From positions 558,001-622,000 of the forward strand of contig NZ_PIPN01000001.1 of assembly GCF_003986955.1 (NCBI RefSeq): DNA of 64,000 nt, in the 5' to 3' direction. Positions 35,039 through 48,022 of the stretch are shown here, piece by piece. The notes under the pieces are model-generated. The model saw only the letters and a list, made by a program, of their open reading frames with translations, searched no databases and was not told where the DNA came from. How positions within the stretch are numbered: position 1 is the stretch's first letter; the number at the start of each line of letters is the position of its first letter. The position numbers and the translations under genes were made by a program. This stretch comes from Aliidiomarina sedimenti (GTDB lineage Bacteria > Pseudomonadota > Gammaproteobacteria > Enterobacterales > Alteromonadaceae).

Positions 35039-35066
35039 AGTATACTGTAGATACATACAGTATCAA
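35039..35066 (-). promoter_or_regulatory. recA promoter with overlapping LexA (SOS) box
   Basis: Minus-strand TTGATA (35061-35066) and TATACT (35039-35044) with a 16-base spacer. The SOS box at 35043-35062 reads TACTGT on one side and ACAGTA on the other with the obligatory CTG-N10-CAG; it departs from the E. coli consensus only in the centre. It covers the spacer and -10 element, so LexA binding would block the promoter. Confidence 0.93.
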
Positions 35067-35112
35067 CCCAGTAGTGCTGATTTCTTACAAAACCGTCTAA
35101 TAAAAACATGTA

Positions 35113-35601
35113 TCATTTTGATTTAATTAGTTTTAATAACACATTCAGGGCGTAAAAAGTGGTCTCAACACGAACCGTATCACGGTTGCCAGCGAGCAGA
35201 ATACGCTCACTACGGGTAAAATCAGGTCCCTGCCAGGCAAGCCAGACCGTCCCCACAGGTTTATCATCTGAGCCGCCACCCGGGCCGGCAATTCCGGTGG
35301 TTGCGATACTGTACTCACATCCACACAGACGGCGCACCCCTGCCGCCATTTGCTCAGCACAGCTTTGTGAAACGGCGCCATGGCTTTGCAGAGTAAATGG
35401 ACTGACTCCAAGCAGCTGCTTTTTCATCGCATTGCTGTAACTAACAACCGCGCCTTCAAACCAGGCGGAGCTGCCCGCCTTATCAGTAATTCGGCTTGCA
35501 ATCATTCCACCCGTGCAGGACTCCGCCGTAGCCAGCCTGGCCCCCTTAGCAGTAAGACAGCCTGCCAGTTCATCAAGTACGCCTGTTAACTCGCTATGCA
35601 T
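35113..35601 (-). CDS. pncC: Nicotinamide-nucleotide amidase (CinA C-terminal domain type)
   Basis: Deamidates nicotinamide mononucleotide to nicotinic acid mononucleotide in pyridine nucleotide salvage. 162 residues, the stand-alone CinA C-terminal domain with LATAESCTGGMIASRIT and TTGIAGPGGG. Located just upstream of recA on the same strand, a pairing known in enteric bacteria, and divergent from mutS. Confidence 0.93.
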   Translation of the reverse strand: MHSELTGVLDELAGCLTAKGARLATAESCTGGMIASRITDKAGSSAWFEGAVVSYSNAMKKQLLGVSPFTLQSHGAVSQSCAEQMAAGVRRLCGCEYSIATTGIAGPGGGSDDKPVGTVWLAWQGPDFTRSERILLAGNRDTVRVETTFYALNVLLKLIKSK

Positions 35602-35718
35602 GGTAAATTCTCTTCGTTTTATTCACCCTGAGGGTTGGCTTTTGCGGACGAAAACGGGATCATACAGACTTCGTATCGAACGCACTATTTCTGGGCAAAG
35701 GATAACAAGACAACGACC

Positions 35719-38289
35719 ATGGTGGCGAGTACTCATACCCCAATGATGCAGCAATATCTGCGTATCAAAGCTGAACATCCGCAAACCCTGCTGTTTTACC
35801 GTATGGGAGATTTTTACGAGCTGTTTTTTGACGATGCAAAGAAAGCCGCTCAGCTGTTAGACATCTCCCTGACCAAGCGCGGTCAGTCTGCGGGTGAGCC
35901 CATTCCAATGGCCGGGGTGCCCTACCATGCGGCAGAAAGCTACCTTGGCCGTTTATTAAGATTGGGTGAATCCGTTGCTATCTGTGAACAAATTGGCGAT
36001 CCCGCGACCAGTAAGGGACCGGTCGAACGTAAAGTAGTGCGGGTTCTGACACCAGGTACGCTGAGTGACGAAGCACTGCTCGACACCCATCAGGAAAGTC
36101 TGTTGGTCGCCGTGAGCGACTACGACAATACCTTTGGCGTTGCCTCGCTGGAGCTGTCCAGTGGACGTTTCAGTGTGTCCGAGCATGCCAGTACCGAGAA
36201 TCTGCAAGCGGAACTGCAACGCCTTCAGCCCGCCGAGCTATTGATTGCGGAGCAAAGTGACGTGCAGGCGCTGGCGAAAGGCTTCATCGCTGCCTCAACC
36301 CCCCTTCGCGCTCGCCCCGCCTGGGAATTTGCAGCAGACTCAAACACCCAGGTGCTGTGCCGCCAGTTTGCCACTCAGGATCTGACCGGCTTTGGCTTAC
36401 AGCAGGCAGAGGCGGCTATCGCAGCCGCCGGTGCAGTGCTGCACTACGTCAAAGCGACCCAGCAAAGCAGCTTACCGCATATTCAAAGCATCCAGTTTGA
36501 GCACCATGACGATGCCATTACCATGGATGCAGCGACACGGCGCAACCTAGAATTAACCGAGAATCTGTCCGGCGGCAAAACACACTGCTTAAGCGCGGTC
36601 CTCGACCGCAGTGTCACCGCCATGGGCAGTCGCCTGTTAAAGCGTTGGCTGCATCGTCCATTGCGTAACCAGCAGCTTATTAATCAGCGTCTGGACGCGG
36701 TCAGCTGGCTGGCCAGTGAATTTCAGGCTGAAAGTCTGCAGGACAGTCTGAAAGCCGTCGGCGATATGGAGCGTATTCTGGCTCGTGTAGCCTTACAAAG
36801 CGCGCGGCCACGTGACCTCACCCGCCTGCGTCAGGCCCTGCAGCAGGTTCCGGCTATTCGCCGTGTACTCAAAGCAAAGCCGGTGTCTTTTCTGGCTGAA
36901 GCCATGGACGACTTCACTGAGCTTGAACGCTTGTTAAGCAACGCTATTGTCGATAACCCGCCGGTGGTTATTCGTGACGGTGGCGTGCTGGCCAGCGGCT
37001 ATCATGCTGAGCTGGACGAACTGCGGGCGTTAAGCCAGGGCGCGACCGATCAACTTGACAAATTGGCTGAACGGGAACGCCAGCGGACCGGAATTAGCAG
37101 CCTCAAAGTCGGTTACAACCGGGTCCATGGCTTTTACATTGAAACCTCCAGACAAGCGGATGTGCCTGCAGATTACCAGCGCCGGCAAACGCTGAAAAAT
37201 GCTGAACGCTATATTATTCCAGAGCTAAAAGCGTTTGAAGACAAGGTGCTGCGCAGTCAGAGCCAGGCGTTAGCCTTGGAAAAACAACTCTACCAACAAC
37301 TACTTACAGATCTGCTCCCGTTTGTTCCTGCTCTGCAGCGCTGCGCCGCCGCGCTGGCCCAGCTCGATGTCCTGACTGCCTTTGCTCTGCACGCCGACGA
37401 ACAAAACTACTGCCGCCCTGAACTGCATAGCGGCATGGGCATTCAGATCGAGCAAGGCCGCCATCCGGTCGTCGAGTTTTATAGCGAGAGTCCGTTTATC
37501 GCCAATGATCTGCAAATAAATGAGCAGCGCCGGCTGAATATAATCACCGGCCCCAACATGGGCGGTAAATCAACCTACATGCGCCAGGCAGCGCTGATTA
37601 CGCTACTTGCTCATATCGGCTGTTTCGTGCCGGCGCAAAGGGCCCGAATTGGCGTCATTGAACGGATTTTCACTCGTATTGGGGCCTCTGATGAACTGGC
37701 CTCAGGCCGCTCGACCTTTATGGTCGAAATGACTGAAACCGCTAATATTCTGAATAATGCCAATGCCCGCAGTCTGGTTTTAATGGACGAAATCGGGCGC
37801 GGTACTTCCACTTACGACGGGCTGTCGCTGGCCTGGGCCTGTGCCCATGCCTTAGCCTCAGACCGTCAGTGTATGACGCTGTTTGCCACCCACTATTTTG
37901 AATTAACCGAATTAGCTGAGCAGTTGCCAGCCACCGTTAATCTGCACGTGGATGCCTCAGAGCACGGCGATACTGTCGCCTTTTTACACCATGTCAGAGA
38001 CGGAGCTGCAAACCGTAGCTTCGGTTTACAGGTGGCGCGTCTGGCTGGAGTTCCGTACGACGTAATCCGCAATGCCAAGGTCAAACTCAGCGAACTGGAA
38101 AAGTCTGCCGCCCGCAACGACAAACAAATACCATTATTCGCCGCGCAACCCGAAACCGTGCCGAGCGAAGCGGACCAGGCAGCGGTGCAAATTGCCGATG
38201 CACTGCGTGAGCTGGATGCTGATGAGCTAACACCGCGGCAAGCGCATGACCTGCTCTATCGGTGGAAGAAGAAACTTAACCAAATCTAA
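35719..38289 (+). CDS. mutS: DNA mismatch repair protein MutS
   Basis: Recognises mismatches and small loops and recruits MutL. 856 residues, close to the E. coli length of 853. The mismatch-reading loop is in [13 protein letters not shown] (F-x-E), followed by connector, lever and clamp domains, then the ABC ATPase with Walker [24 protein letters not shown] and ATHYFEL. The start at 35719 was chosen because [13 protein letters not shown] aligns with other MutS N-termini; no strong ribosome site is seen. The frame is open further upstream but that part is not conserved in style. Confidence 0.97.
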   Translation: MVASTHTPMMQQYLRIKAEHPQTLLFYRMGDFYELFFDDAKKAAQLLDISLTKRGQSAGEPIPMAGVPYHAAESYLGRLLRLGESVAICEQIGDPATSKGPVERKVVRVLTPGTLSDEALLDTHQESLLVAVSDYDNTFGVASLELSSGRFSVSEHASTENLQAELQRLQPAELLIAEQSDVQALAKGFIAASTPLRARPAWEFAADSNTQVLCRQFATQDLTGFGLQQAEAAIAAAGAVLHYVKATQQSSLPHIQSIQFEHHDDAITMDAATRRNLELTENLSGGKTHCLSAVLDRSVTAMGSRLLKRWLHRPLRNQQLINQRLDAVSWLASEFQAESLQDSLKAVGDMERILARVALQSARPRDLTRLRQALQQVPAIRRVLKAKPVSFLAEAMDDFTELERLLSNAIVDNPPVVIRDGGVLASGYHAELDELRALSQGATDQLDKLAERERQRTGISSLKVGYNRVHGFYIETSRQADVPADYQRRQTLKNAERYIIPELKAFEDKVLRSQSQALALEKQLYQQLLTDLLPFVPALQRCAAALAQLDVLTAFALHADEQNYCRPELHSGMGIQIEQGRHPVVEFYSESPFIANDLQINEQRRLNIITGPNMGGKSTYMRQAALITLLAHIGCFVPAQRARIGVIERIFTRIGASDELASGRSTFMVEMTETANILNNANARSLVLMDEIGRGTSTYDGLSLAWACAHALASDRQCMTLFATHYFELTELAEQLPATVNLHVDASEHGDTVAFLHHVRDGAANRSFGLQVARLAGVPYDVIRNAKVKLSELEKSAARNDKQIPLFAAQPETVPSEADQAAVQIADALRELDADELTPRQAHDLLYRWKKKLNQI

Positions 38290-38301
38290 TCTGTGAAACA
38301 A

Positions 38302-38329
38302 AAAAACAGCGCCAAAAGGCGCTGTTTTT
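38302..38329. terminator. Bidirectional terminator between mutS and rpoS
   Basis: AAAAACAGCGCC and GGCGCTGTTTTT pair perfectly around a four-A loop. It lies 12 bases past mutS and 19 past rpoS, serving both convergent genes. Confidence 0.92.
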
Positions 38330-38348
38330 GTTTGTAACTTTGCTGCTG

Positions 38349-39326
38349 TTATTGCTCAGAAGCAAATACAGATTCCAGTGATAGTCCTTGCTGACGTAGT
38401 GTTTCACGCAACTTACGCAACGCTTCGACCTGGATCTGACGAACCCGTTCGCGAGTCAAACCAATTTCGCGACCGACATCTTCTAACGTCGAAGGTTCGT
38501 AGCCGAGCAGACCAAAACGACGCGCCAGTACTTCACGTTGTTTTGAGTTCAACGTCTCCAGCCAGTGCAGAATATTTCCGCGCATGTCCTCGTCCTGTAC
38601 TTCGACTTCAGGTCCAGAGGCTTTCTCATCTGCAATAATGTCCAGCAGACCTTTATCAGAGTCGCCACCAATTGGGGTGTCAACGGAGGAAATACGCTCG
38701 TTCAGACGGAGCATTTTAGTGACATCTTCAACTGGCTTCTCAAGGCTTTTTGCGATGTCTTCAGCGGTCGGCTCATGATCCAGCTTGTGCGCCAGTTCGC
38801 GCGCCGCACGCAAGTATACGTTTAACTCTTTAACCACATGAATCGGCAGACGAATAGTCCGTGTCTGATTCATAATGGCACGTTCGATGGTCTGGCGGAT
38901 CCACCAGGTTGCATAGGTTGAAAAACGGAAACCACGTTCCGGGTCAAATTTTTCAACAGCACGGATAAGACCTAAATTACCTTCCTCAATCAGGTCCAGC
39001 AGTGCAAGGCCGCGGTTATTGTAGCGGCGGGCTATTTTCACAACCAGTCGCAGGTTGCTTTCTATCATTCGTTTGCGGGCCGCTTCTTCGCCGCGCAGCG
39101 CTTTACGCGCGTAATAAACTTCTTCTTCTGCACTAAGCAGTGGCGAGAAACCAATCTCGCTCAAGTACATTTGCGTGGCGTCCAACTTCCGTTGTGACTT
39201 GCTACTGCTACTAGCCAGCGCGTCAGTTAACTCCGCATCGTCCTGCGCGCGTTCCGCATTTTCTGTTGACTCAACTTCTTCAACTGATGCTATATCGTTA
39301 ATAATATTCTTAGGTTCTTCACGCAT
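38349..39326 (-). CDS. rpoS: Stationary-phase sigma factor RpoS
   Basis: Alternative sigma-70 family factor for the general stress response. 325 residues: acidic N-terminus, region 1.2 with [21 protein letters not shown], region 2 with [21 protein letters not shown], region 3, and region 4 helix-turn-helix ([24 protein letters not shown]). The identity as RpoS rather than RpoD is supported by size, lack of the long region 1.1 and by nlpD directly upstream, where the rpoS promoter normally lies. Confidence 0.97.
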   Translation of the reverse strand: MREEPKNIINDIASVEEVESTENAERAQDDAELTDALASSSSKSQRKLDATQMYLSEIGFSPLLSAEEEVYYARKALRGEEAARKRMIESNLRLVVKIARRYNNRGLALLDLIEEGNLGLIRAVEKFDPERGFRFSTYATWWIRQTIERAIMNQTRTIRLPIHVVKELNVYLRAARELAHKLDHEPTAEDIAKSLEKPVEDVTKMLRLNERISSVDTPIGGDSDKGLLDIIADEKASGPEVEVQDEDMRGNILHWLETLNSKQREVLARRFGLLGYEPSTLEDVGREIGLTRERVRQIQVEALRKLRETLRQQGLSLESVFASEQ

Positions 39327-39362
39327 GTACCTTTCTCCTTATTGTGAGACCGGATGACAGCG

Positions 39363-40274
39363 CTAGCGAGACCTCGGTAAATACTGCTCAGGGTTCACCG
39401 AACTGCCTTGATAGCGTAACTCGAAGCGTAAACGAACATCGTCCGCGTCTGAATCACCCATTGTGGCTATTTGTTGCCCTGCTGAGACCCATTGTTGTTC
39501 CTCAACCATGAGTTCATCATTGTGAGCATATGCCGTTATATAATCATCGTTATGTTTCAGAATGATTAAGCGACCAAATCCACGCAAAGCACTTCCAACA
39601 TAAACCACTTTACCCGCTGCCGCGGCTGTCACCGGATCGCCTTTAAGTCCTGAAAATTGAATCCCATTGGCGCCGGGTCGGTTGGTAGAAAATCGCTGTA
39701 CAATGCGCCCTTGTGAAGGCCACTGCCATTCAATGTCGCCATTTTCAGCCATTTGCCGTGAAGGCGTTTGAGCTGAAGAAGACGAACGTTGAGTGGCATT
39801 ATTTTGCTGTACTGTTCGATTTTCACCATACTCCTGTTCGATATTACTGGCAACGGAGCCGTTTAGATCATTATTAACGCTATTTTTACGCTCACTACTA
39901 CTATTCGGACTATTGGTGGTCTGACTACCCGCTGACTGAGCAATCGCGACCGGGCGGGACGCAGCCTGTCGGTCAAGGCGCAGCACCTGGCCCGGAAAAA
40001 TTTGATACGGCTCCTGCAAATTATTCAAACGTGCGACATCGCGTAAATCCATTTCAGCGCGAAAAGCAATCGAGTACAGCGTATCACCACGCTGCACCTG
40101 ATAGGTGTTGCTACTGAGAGAACCACGGGCAAAGTCGTGCACTGTACGCCCCTGGTAGACAGCGTCTACCGGCGCAGGCTGACCACGCTGAGCACATCCA
40201 CTCAGCGTCGCTATGGTAAAAATTGAAAAAAGCAGTGTTGCCCTCAGTCTCATCACCTTTTTGTCGTAGTACAT
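39363..40274 (-). CDS. nlpD: Murein hydrolase activator NlpD
   Basis: Outer-membrane lipoprotein activating the amidase AmiC at division. About 303 residues: lipobox TLSGC, LysM domain (NTYQVQRGDTLYSIAF...IFPGQVLRL), a Ser/Asn/Gln-rich linker, and a C-terminal LytM (M23) domain. The LytM metal ligands are missing in part (GIQFSG and LRFEL where active enzymes have His/Asp and His), as usual for NlpD, so it is a regulator rather than a hydrolase. ATG at 40274 is four bases after the pcm stop; ATG at 40253 is an alternative. Confidence 0.93.
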   Translation of the reverse strand: MYYDKKVMRLRATLLFSIFTIATLSGCAQRGQPAPVDAVYQGRTVHDFARGSLSSNTYQVQRGDTLYSIAFRAEMDLRDVARLNNLQEPYQIFPGQVLRLDRQAASRPVAIAQSAGSQTTNSPNSSSERKNSVNNDLNGSVASNIEQEYGENRTVQQNNATQRSSSSAQTPSRQMAENGDIEWQWPSQGRIVQRFSTNRPGANGIQFSGLKGDPVTAAAAGKVVYVGSALRGFGRLIILKHNDDYITAYAHNDELMVEEQQWVSAGQQIATMGDSDADDVRLRFELRYQGSSVNPEQYLPRSR

Positions 40275-40278
40275 GACA

Positions 40279-40920
40279 CTATTCAGTGTCACCTTCAATT
40301 AAAGGGACAAAGCGAACGTCTTCCAGTTCCCGGTAACTGAAATCGTCCCCATCTCGTTCGATCACTAACAGACGCTGCCGCTCTTCACCGACTGGAATCA
40401 CCATCACTCCGTGTTGCGGCGACAACTGATGGAGCAAAGCTTCCGGAATACGGGCCGCCGCCGCAGTGACAATAATGCCATCAAACGGTGCCTTTGACGC
40501 CCAGCCCTGCCAGCCGTCGCCAAGTCGGGTGCGTACGTTGTGCAGGTCGAGCTGCTTAAAGCGACGTTTCGCCTGATACTGCAAATGTGAGATCCGCTCG
40601 ACACTGTAAACCTGCTCGACCAATGCCGCCAGGACTGCGGTCTGATAGCCGGAGCCAGTGCCAATTTCGAGCACGCTGCGAGCCCCTGCTTTGGTCAGTA
40701 CGCTGGTCATCACCGCAACCATATAAGGCTGGGAAATAGTTTGCCCGTTGCCAATCGGCAATGCCGTATTCTCGTACGCTTTATGTGCCAGCGATTCCGG
40801 CATAAAGGCATGTCGCGGCGTCTGTTCAATGACCTTCAGTACCTGGTCATCGTCAATGCCCAGTGCGCGCAATTGCTCGGTTAAACGGCGGGCGACCCCT
40901 TGAAAGTTTGTTACCATCAT
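40279..40920 (-). CDS. pcm: Protein-L-isoaspartate O-methyltransferase
   Basis: Repairs isoaspartyl residues in aged proteins with S-adenosylmethionine. 213 residues with the family stretch [19 protein letters not shown] and the SAM-binding [16 protein letters not shown]. The start codon overlaps the surE stop in an ATGA arrangement, so surE and pcm are translationally coupled as in many proteobacteria. An ATG one codon later is possible. Confidence 0.96.
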   Translation of the reverse strand: MMVTNFQGVARRLTEQLRALGIDDDQVLKVIEQTPRHAFMPESLAHKAYENTALPIGNGQTISQPYMVAVMTSVLTKAGARSVLEIGTGSGYQTAVLAALVEQVYSVERISHLQYQAKRRFKQLDLHNVRTRLGDGWQGWASKAPFDGIIVTAAAARIPEALLHQLSPQHGVMVIPVGEERQRLLVIERDGDDFSYRELEDVRFVPLIEGDTE

Positions 40921-41669
40921 AAATCGTCTGTTAACCAATCCCTGACGTTGTCTTGTTGAGTCACTGGCGCAGTCATATCCACGGTCAATGGTGTAATCGA
41001 AACATAGTGGTCGCGAATCGCAGCAAAGTCGGTATCCGGGCCATCATCCTGGTGCTGCCCTACAGGCCCATACCAGAATAATTCGCGGCCCCGCGGGTCA
41101 GTCCCGCGAACCATACCTTCGGCACGGTGGCGACGGCCAAGACGGGTAATCCGCGTCCCTTTTATCCCTTTTAGGCTGCAATATGGCACGTTGACGTTGA
41201 GCACAAAGTCCGCGCTTAGCGGTTTCTGCTGCAAACGCAGGACTAAATCAGTGACCACTTTTGCTGCCGTTTCGTAATAGTCATGACCCGGCGCCCCCAT
41301 CGAAACAGCAATCGCCGGCAAGCCCATAAAACGGCCCTCTGTCGCCGCTGCAACGGTACCAGAATAGAGTACATCGTCGCCCATATTCGGCGCATCGTTA
41401 ATACCGGAAACGACCAGATCAGGGATCTCCGCCAATGGCGAATTCGTGCCTAAATGGACACAGTCTGTGGGCGTCCCATTAACCGAAATAAAGCCATTTT
41501 CAAGTTGTTCAACCCGCAGCGGGTCATGCAGGGTCAATGAATTACTGGCGCCACTGCAGTTGCGCTCCGGTGCGATCACGCGAACATCTGCAATCTCGCT
41601 GAGTGCTTTATAAAGTACCGTAATACCCGGCGCACGTACGCCATCGTCATTACTTAAGAGTATTTTCAC
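40917..41669 (-). CDS. surE: 5'/3'-nucleotidase SurE
   Basis: Divalent-metal-dependent nucleoside monophosphate phosphatase, a survival protein of stationary phase. 250 residues, starting [16 protein letters not shown] with the Asp-Asp metal site; [23 protein letters not shown] and [22 protein letters not shown] complete the active site. Starts directly after the truD stop and overlaps pcm. Confidence 0.97.
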   Translation of the reverse strand: MKILLSNDDGVRAPGITVLYKALSEIADVRVIAPERNCSGASNSLTLHDPLRVEQLENGFISVNGTPTDCVHLGTNSPLAEIPDLVVSGINDAPNMGDDVLYSGTVAAATEGRFMGLPAIAVSMGAPGHDYYETAAKVVTDLVLRLQQKPLSADFVLNVNVPYCSLKGIKGTRITRLGRRHRAEGMVRGTDPRGRELFWYGPVGQHQDDGPDTDFAAIRDHYVSITPLTVDMTAPVTQQDNVRDWLTDDL

Positions 41670-42722
41670 CTAGTCGTCTCCTGTGCTAACGGGGGCTGAG
41701 CGTAATTGCGCGACTTCGCGCAAGACACTGGTAGCGTACGCGCCCGCTGGAAGGTTCATGCGCACTTCGCAGTCAGCGCCTGACCACTGCCACTGCAACC
41801 CGTCCGGTATGACTCGCAAAGGCCGCCGTTCCTGCTTTAACCCTGCTTTTTCCAGACCATCCTGCAATTCATTCATCGCGGTCAATGCCTGCTGTTCAAA
41901 GTCTGCTGCGCTTCCCTGACTGAGCCGCTCGCCACGGCCCCATAATGGCCCGCCAATATCAATATCGCCTTCGCTAAAACGTTGCAGTAACGCATCGTCC
42001 ACTTCATCGGCAATAAAATAAGAGTGGCTGCCACGCAACGTCATCACGTCGCCCTCGATGGGCGTTTGCAACATGCCCTGCCGGATCCGCTCGCTAAGGT
42101 AATGGTTAAATATATAGGAGCGTGCCGCTGAAATTAAAAGGCCGCGCAGGTTTCTGTCTTTGATCCGCTTACCCGCGAACATGGTCAGCGCCTTGCTAAT
42201 ATTATTGCCCTGATGGCCAAAACGCTGTTCGCCAAAATAATGCGGCGCTCCCTGCTCCTTCACCTGCTGCAACGCTGCGTTTAGCGCCTCTATGTCTGAC
42301 ACATCGCGCAGGGTGATGACAAATTCATTGCTCTGGTGGCTACCGCGGCGCAGCTTACGCCCGCAACGCTTGACCTCAACAATACGAAATTCGTCATCAA
42401 CCAGTGCCGACCAGTCCACTTCACGAGTCGCCGGTAACTGCACCGAAAACCATTGCCAGGTCCGTGCCTGTCGATCTTTAATCCCGGAGTAACTCACTTC
42501 ACGAGCCGGAACATCAACAAAGCGGGCCAGCTGCTTGGCAACAAAGTCGGTGTTGGCACCGCTTTTCTCTATCCACAGCCAATGGTGCTGACCTTTCGGC
42601 TCCTCTTCAATCTCAAAACCCAGTACTTCACGCACCTGAAAGTCGTCAGGTTGCTGTTTAAACAATGCCTGAGCGGTCGGGGCCGCACCACAGGCATAGG
42701 CAAAATCAAAATTAATTGTCAT
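41670..42722 (-). CDS. truD: tRNA pseudouridine(13) synthase TruD
   Basis: Makes pseudouridine at position 13 of tRNA-Glu. 350 residues; catalytic Asp in [15 protein letters not shown], with the TruD insertion domain in the middle (about 150-300). The ATG at 42722 lies inside the last codons of ispF (11-base overlap), matching family N-termini; the long upstream frame extension is antisense-free but lies within ispF and is not used. Confidence 0.95.
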   Translation of the reverse strand: MTINFDFAYACGAAPTAQALFKQQPDDFQVREVLGFEIEEEPKGQHHWLWIEKSGANTDFVAKQLARFVDVPAREVSYSGIKDRQARTWQWFSVQLPATREVDWSALVDDEFRIVEVKRCGRKLRRGSHQSNEFVITLRDVSDIEALNAALQQVKEQGAPHYFGEQRFGHQGNNISKALTMFAGKRIKDRNLRGLLISAARSYIFNHYLSERIRQGMLQTPIEGDVMTLRGSHSYFIADEVDDALLQRFSEGDIDIGGPLWGRGERLSQGSAADFEQQALTAMNELQDGLEKAGLKQERRPLRVIPDGLQWQWSGADCEVRMNLPAGAYATSVLREVAQLRSAPVSTGDD

Positions 42723-43206
42723 CAGACAGCGCCATTTTCTCAAGGAGTACCACCGCAGAGCAGGCAATGCCTTCCTCACGGCCGGTAAAACCAAGTTTTT
42801 CTGTTGTCGTCGCCTTCACACTCACTGCATCCACTGCACAGTCCAGTAAGGCACAAATCGACTGGCGTAGCGCCAGGTTATGCGGTTTTAATTTGGGAAC
42901 TTCGGCCATCACGGTGACATCAGCATTGACCAGTTGATACCCGGCCTCCTGCACCCGACGGTAAACCTCGCGGGTCAGTTCTTTGCTGTCAGCCCCTTTG
43001 TAAGCCGGATCGGTATCCGGAAATAAATGACCGATATCACCCATGGCTAACGCGCCGAGCAATGCATCACACAGCGCATGCAGCAGCACGTCACCGTCGG
43101 AATGCGCAAGCAACCCGTGTGCATGCTCAATCGCCACGCCGCCTAAATATACAGGGCCGTCCCCGCCAAATTTATGAACGTCAAAGCCCTGACCAATTCT
43201 CATCAT
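42712..43206 (-). CDS. ispF: 2-C-methyl-D-erythritol 2,4-cyclodiphosphate synthase
   Basis: MEP-pathway enzyme forming the cyclodiphosphate intermediate of isoprenoid synthesis. 164 residues: [12 protein letters not shown] with metal ligands Asp and His, [20 protein letters not shown] and the C-terminal [16 protein letters not shown], which binds the cytidine. Follows ispD by 29 bases on the same strand. Confidence 0.97.
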   Translation of the reverse strand: MMRIGQGFDVHKFGGDGPVYLGGVAIEHAHGLLAHSDGDVLLHALCDALLGALAMGDIGHLFPDTDPAYKGADSKELTREVYRRVQEAGYQLVNADVTVMAEVPKLKPHNLALRQSICALLDCAVDAVSVKATTTEKLGFTGREEGIACSAVVLLEKMALSDDN

Positions 43207-43235
43207 ACTGAGTAAACCTTACAGATGGTAAACGA

Positions 43236-43958
43236 TTACTGATTACCAATGAATTGTTGCAGCCATAGATCGACAAAGTCCAAGTCGTCAGGTTGCGTTA
43301 CTTTTATATTACTCGACCGCCCGCTGACCAAATGCGGCTGCCCCCCGGCCCATTCCATCGCAGAAGCTTCATCCGTGATCTCAACTTTGGCCTGCTCGGC
43401 TTTTAGTAACACCTCGAGCAATGCTGTTGCCGAAAATACCTGAGGCGTTAACGCATGCCACAGATGCTCCCGTGACACGGTTTGCAGGACCCGTTGTTGC
43501 ACCGTGCTGCGCTTCATTGTATCGCGCACCGGATAGGCCAGCAGCGCCCCGTCGTCGGGATACTCAGCAGCCGTATCCAGTAAACAGGCCAGATCAGAAG
43601 GTTGTAAGCAAGGCCGGGCCGCATCATGCACCACGGCATGCGCATGCGGCCAGTGTTGTACCAGATAGCGCAAAGCCGAGGTTACTGAACTGGCTCTGCT
43701 GGCACCGCCAATGACGGTATGCAGGCGCGTATCCTGAGCCAGCGGAAGTTGGCTGAACTGATCATCGTCGGCGTGCAGGGCCACTACCACGGCCTGAATG
43801 CGAGGCTCAGCGAGCAAAGTCGCGATGCTGTGTTCAAGAATCGTTTTCCCAGCCAGTTGCAGGTACTGCTTAGGCTGTTCCAACTGCATTCGGCTACCAA
43901 TACCGGCAGCCGGAACCACTGCGATATAGGGTGTCGCCGGGGTTTGTCGGGTTGTCAT
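43236..43958 (-). CDS. ispD: 2-C-methyl-D-erythritol 4-phosphate cytidylyltransferase
   Basis: MEP-pathway enzyme coupling CTP to methylerythritol phosphate. 240 residues with AAGIGSRMQLEQPKQYLQL (nucleotide-binding and catalytic Arg/Lys), VVHDAARPCL and TDEASAMEW. Part of the ftsB-ispD-ispF-truD-surE-pcm order found across gammaproteobacteria. Confidence 0.97.
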   Translation of the reverse strand: MTTRQTPATPYIAVVPAAGIGSRMQLEQPKQYLQLAGKTILEHSIATLLAEPRIQAVVVALHADDDQFSQLPLAQDTRLHTVIGGASRASSVTSALRYLVQHWPHAHAVVHDAARPCLQPSDLACLLDTAAEYPDDGALLAYPVRDTMKRSTVQQRVLQTVSREHLWHALTPQVFSATALLEVLLKAEQAKVEITDEASAMEWAGGQPHLVSGRSSNIKVTQPDDLDFVDLWLQQFIGNQ

Positions 43959-43982
43959 TATAATGCTGCTCAGTGCGGGGTT

Positions 43983-44291
43983 TTAATTGCTATTAACGGG
44001 TTGCAACGATTCATCGGGCTGCAAACGAACCAGGCGAAAAAACGTCTCGTCTTCTTTAATCAGTCCCAGCTCATTGCGGGCGAACTCTTCAACGGCTTCC
44101 TGCGCATTGCGCAAGTCGTGGATGTCAGCTCGTAATAGCTGATTGCGTTGTTCCAGCTGCTCGTTAGACGCCTGCTGACGTTCTATATCCTGCTGCATTG
44201 CGTGCAATTCTGCCAGGCCATTGTCGCCAGCCCAGAACCGATATTGCAATGCCAGCAACAAGGCAAGAGTAATCAAAGTTAATAAACGCAT
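43983..44291 (-). CDS. ftsB: Cell division protein FtsB
   Basis: Bitopic divisome protein that bridges FtsQ, FtsL and the septal wall synthase. 102 residues: transmembrane helix (about residues 4-20), then a periplasmic leucine-zipper coiled coil (about 28-70) with QLEQRNQLLRADIHDLRN, and the conserved EEFARNELGLIKEDETFFRL. Just upstream of ispD in the usual order. Confidence 0.95.
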   Translation of the reverse strand: MRLLTLITLALLLALQYRFWAGDNGLAELHAMQQDIERQQASNEQLEQRNQLLRADIHDLRNAQEAVEEFARNELGLIKEDETFFRLVRLQPDESLQPVNSN

Positions 44292-44299
44292 AGTTCAAC

Positions 44300-44971
44300 C
44301 TAAGCAGGTAACGGGACAACCTGAGTAAAACGCGGCCACTGTAATGTGGTGGCCAGCAACACCTCACGCAAGCTTAATGTACGCGGCAGCTTACGTCCAG
44401 CCACCGACCACTGATGACCGCAACAGGCTGCCGTCATGCTCTGCCTGGTCGGTTTCAGTAACAGCGCCCCGGCTTCATCTAACGGCCTGCCATCAAGGTA
44501 GAACCAGCCATAGCGGTTCAGATGAACACGGCCCGCTTCGCTGGCCTCCAGATCTAACTGGTCAATGCTATCCAGGTATACGCTTTGTAGCTGCTGATGT
44601 TCAACCTGTACCGGCATCACCAGACCCAGGGCAGCGTTTTTTTGCAACCAGTGTTGCAGTTTCTCGCCCTGATGCTTCCTGGCTGGTGCGTGGGCGGCTT
44701 GTTTGCCCTGCCAGCTGGCATTCTGCACATCCAACAACAAACCCTGGTAGCCGCCGTTCTGGTGCTGCTGCAAACGCGTTTGCTCTAAACGAAGTAAAGC
44801 GTGCGAGGCACGCTTTACATACGAAGGCAGACTGGCCAGACGGCGCTTCAAAAAGCCCGCGTTGTCTGGCCCATTCCAGCTTAAATCATGCAGCTCCCGT
44901 TCATACAGCGCATTGCAAAGCTCAGCAAACTGGCTTTGCCCATAACCGGAGAGAAAGTCCGCCTGATTCAT
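44300..44971 (-). CDS. Unrecognised protein between eno and ftsB
   Basis: 223-residue soluble protein with no signal peptide, membrane helix or motif I recognise. Composition is rich in Gln, Leu, His and Arg. The first half is mostly helical; the middle (VYLDSIDQLDLEASEAGRVHLNRYGWFYLDGRPLD) suggests a beta domain, and two adjacent Cys lie near TAACCGHQW. It is 17 bases after eno and eight before ftsB, thus locked in an operon of core genes. ATG at 44971 was taken over an in-frame GTG one codon upstream; no good ribosome site is seen. Coding is supported by frame length and neighbours only. Confidence 0.7.
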   Translation of the reverse strand: MNQADFLSGYGQSQFAELCNALYERELHDLSWNGPDNAGFLKRRLASLPSYVKRASHALLRLEQTRLQQHQNGGYQGLLLDVQNASWQGKQAAHAPARKHQGEKLQHWLQKNAALGLVMPVQVEHQQLQSVYLDSIDQLDLEASEAGRVHLNRYGWFYLDGRPLDEAGALLLKPTRQSMTAACCGHQWSVAGRKLPRTLSLREVLLATTLQWPRFTQVVPLPA

Positions 44972-44988
44972 CACTGGTGCCGGGTGGC

Positions 44989-47954
<2,966 letters not shown>

Positions 47955-48022
47955 TCAGGGAATTTTTAGGAAAAGTACTTAAGACGGGGAAATAGTATAC
48001 CCGTTATCCGCACCCGCAACAA

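Noticed and set aside
39363-40298. NlpD as an active murein hydrolase
   Set aside because: LytM metal ligands are missing, as is normal for NlpD, so this is neither an active enzyme nor an unusual loss.
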